Below, piece by piece: positions 7,286 to 7,351 of a stretch of DNA of 7,351 bases. The stretch's first letter is position 1; every line of letters begins with the position of its first letter. The notes under the pieces were generated by a model. It had not been told where the DNA came from and searched no databases. It worked only from the letters and a program-made list of their open reading frames with translations. This DNA is from Hydrogenothermaceae bacterium (GTDB taxonomy: Bacteria; Aquificota; Aquificia; Aquificales; Hydrogenothermaceae), in contig DTZN01000293.1 in assembly GCA_012961365.1 (NCBI GenBank), forward strand, positions 1 to 7,351, given 5' to 3'. The position numbers were made by a program, and so were the translations under genes.

Positions 7286-7351
7286 AGGACTATTAAAAGC
7301 CTATAATTTATTGGATAAGCAGTTAAAAAAAGAGTATAAACTTATATTGGT
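7276..7351 (+). CDS. Fragment of a probable GT4-type glycosyltransferase, open at both ends
   Basis: On the plus strand, the frame with codons at 7278-7280, 7281-7283 and so on reads [20 protein letters not shown] followed by KLIL, and runs off the window without a stop. This resembles the segment of family-4 (group 1) glycosyltransferases that normally reads R-K-N-L-x-x-L-[IL]-x-A-[FY]-x-x-L, a short charged linker, then a Y-x-L-x-[IL]-V-G strand at the start of the C-terminal Rossmann domain. The frame upstream of about 7276 is simply S5 read on the wrong strand and is closed by a TGA at 7236-7238. There is therefore no start and no N-terminal half here. About 25 residues is little, so the family call is a reasoned guess; that it is foreign to the ribosomal cluster is much surer. 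Confidence 0.55.

Noticed and set aside
7286..7351. A frameshift within rpsE as the cause of the lost N-terminus
   Set aside because: All three minus-strand frames over these bases contain stops and none resembles the S5 N-terminal region, so the DNA itself is different and not just shifted.

Overview
This window is one tightly packed bacterial gene cluster read entirely on the minus strand: the distal part of the spc ribosomal-protein operon running without a break into the alpha operon. In transcription order (right to left) it holds rpsE (broken at its 5' side), rpmD, rplO, secY, adk, map, infA, rpmJ, rpsM, rpsK, rpsD, rpoA, rplQ and a YggT-family membrane protein that runs off the left edge. 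The largest gap between neighbouring genes inside the cluster is 23 bases. Several genes touch or overlap, and most are preceded by a clear GGAGG-type Shine-Dalgarno sequence. No promoter, terminator, tRNA, repeat or mobile element is visible, and no stretch longer than 300 bases lacks a gene.

The organism is a bacterium with AT-rich DNA (roughly one third G+C by eye). The coding strand is rich in purines, and the proteins are rich in Lys, Glu and Ile. The gene order secY-adk-map-infA-rpmJ-rpsM-rpsK-rpsD-rpoA-rplQ, the Cys-free adenylate kinase, the zinc-type L36 and the wording of S5, S4 and SecY suggest a thermophile. My best guess is an Aquificota member of the Sulfurihydrogenibium/Hydrogenothermaceae kind. 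The phylum is an inference from recall and not proven here.

The genes work together in making proteins and placing them. S5, S4, S11 and S13 belong to the small ribosomal subunit, and L30, L15, L36 and L17 to the large one. IF-1 acts in initiation, methionine aminopeptidase trims new chains, SecY is the export channel, adenylate kinase balances adenylates, and RpoA is the alpha subunit of RNA polymerase. YggT is a small two-helix membrane protein of poorly defined role.

The one clear anomaly is at the right edge. The S5 reading frame is normal up to its Arg-Arg (7280-7285) and then loses all resemblance to S5, reaching a stop at 7301-7303. From about 7276 to the end the plus strand encodes what looks like a fragment of a family-4 glycosyltransferase. 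The two pieces share about ten bases at the join. This is best read as an assembly or cloning chimera at a contig end, though a real rearrangement cannot be excluded from the sequence alone. I see no undescribed biological system in this window.
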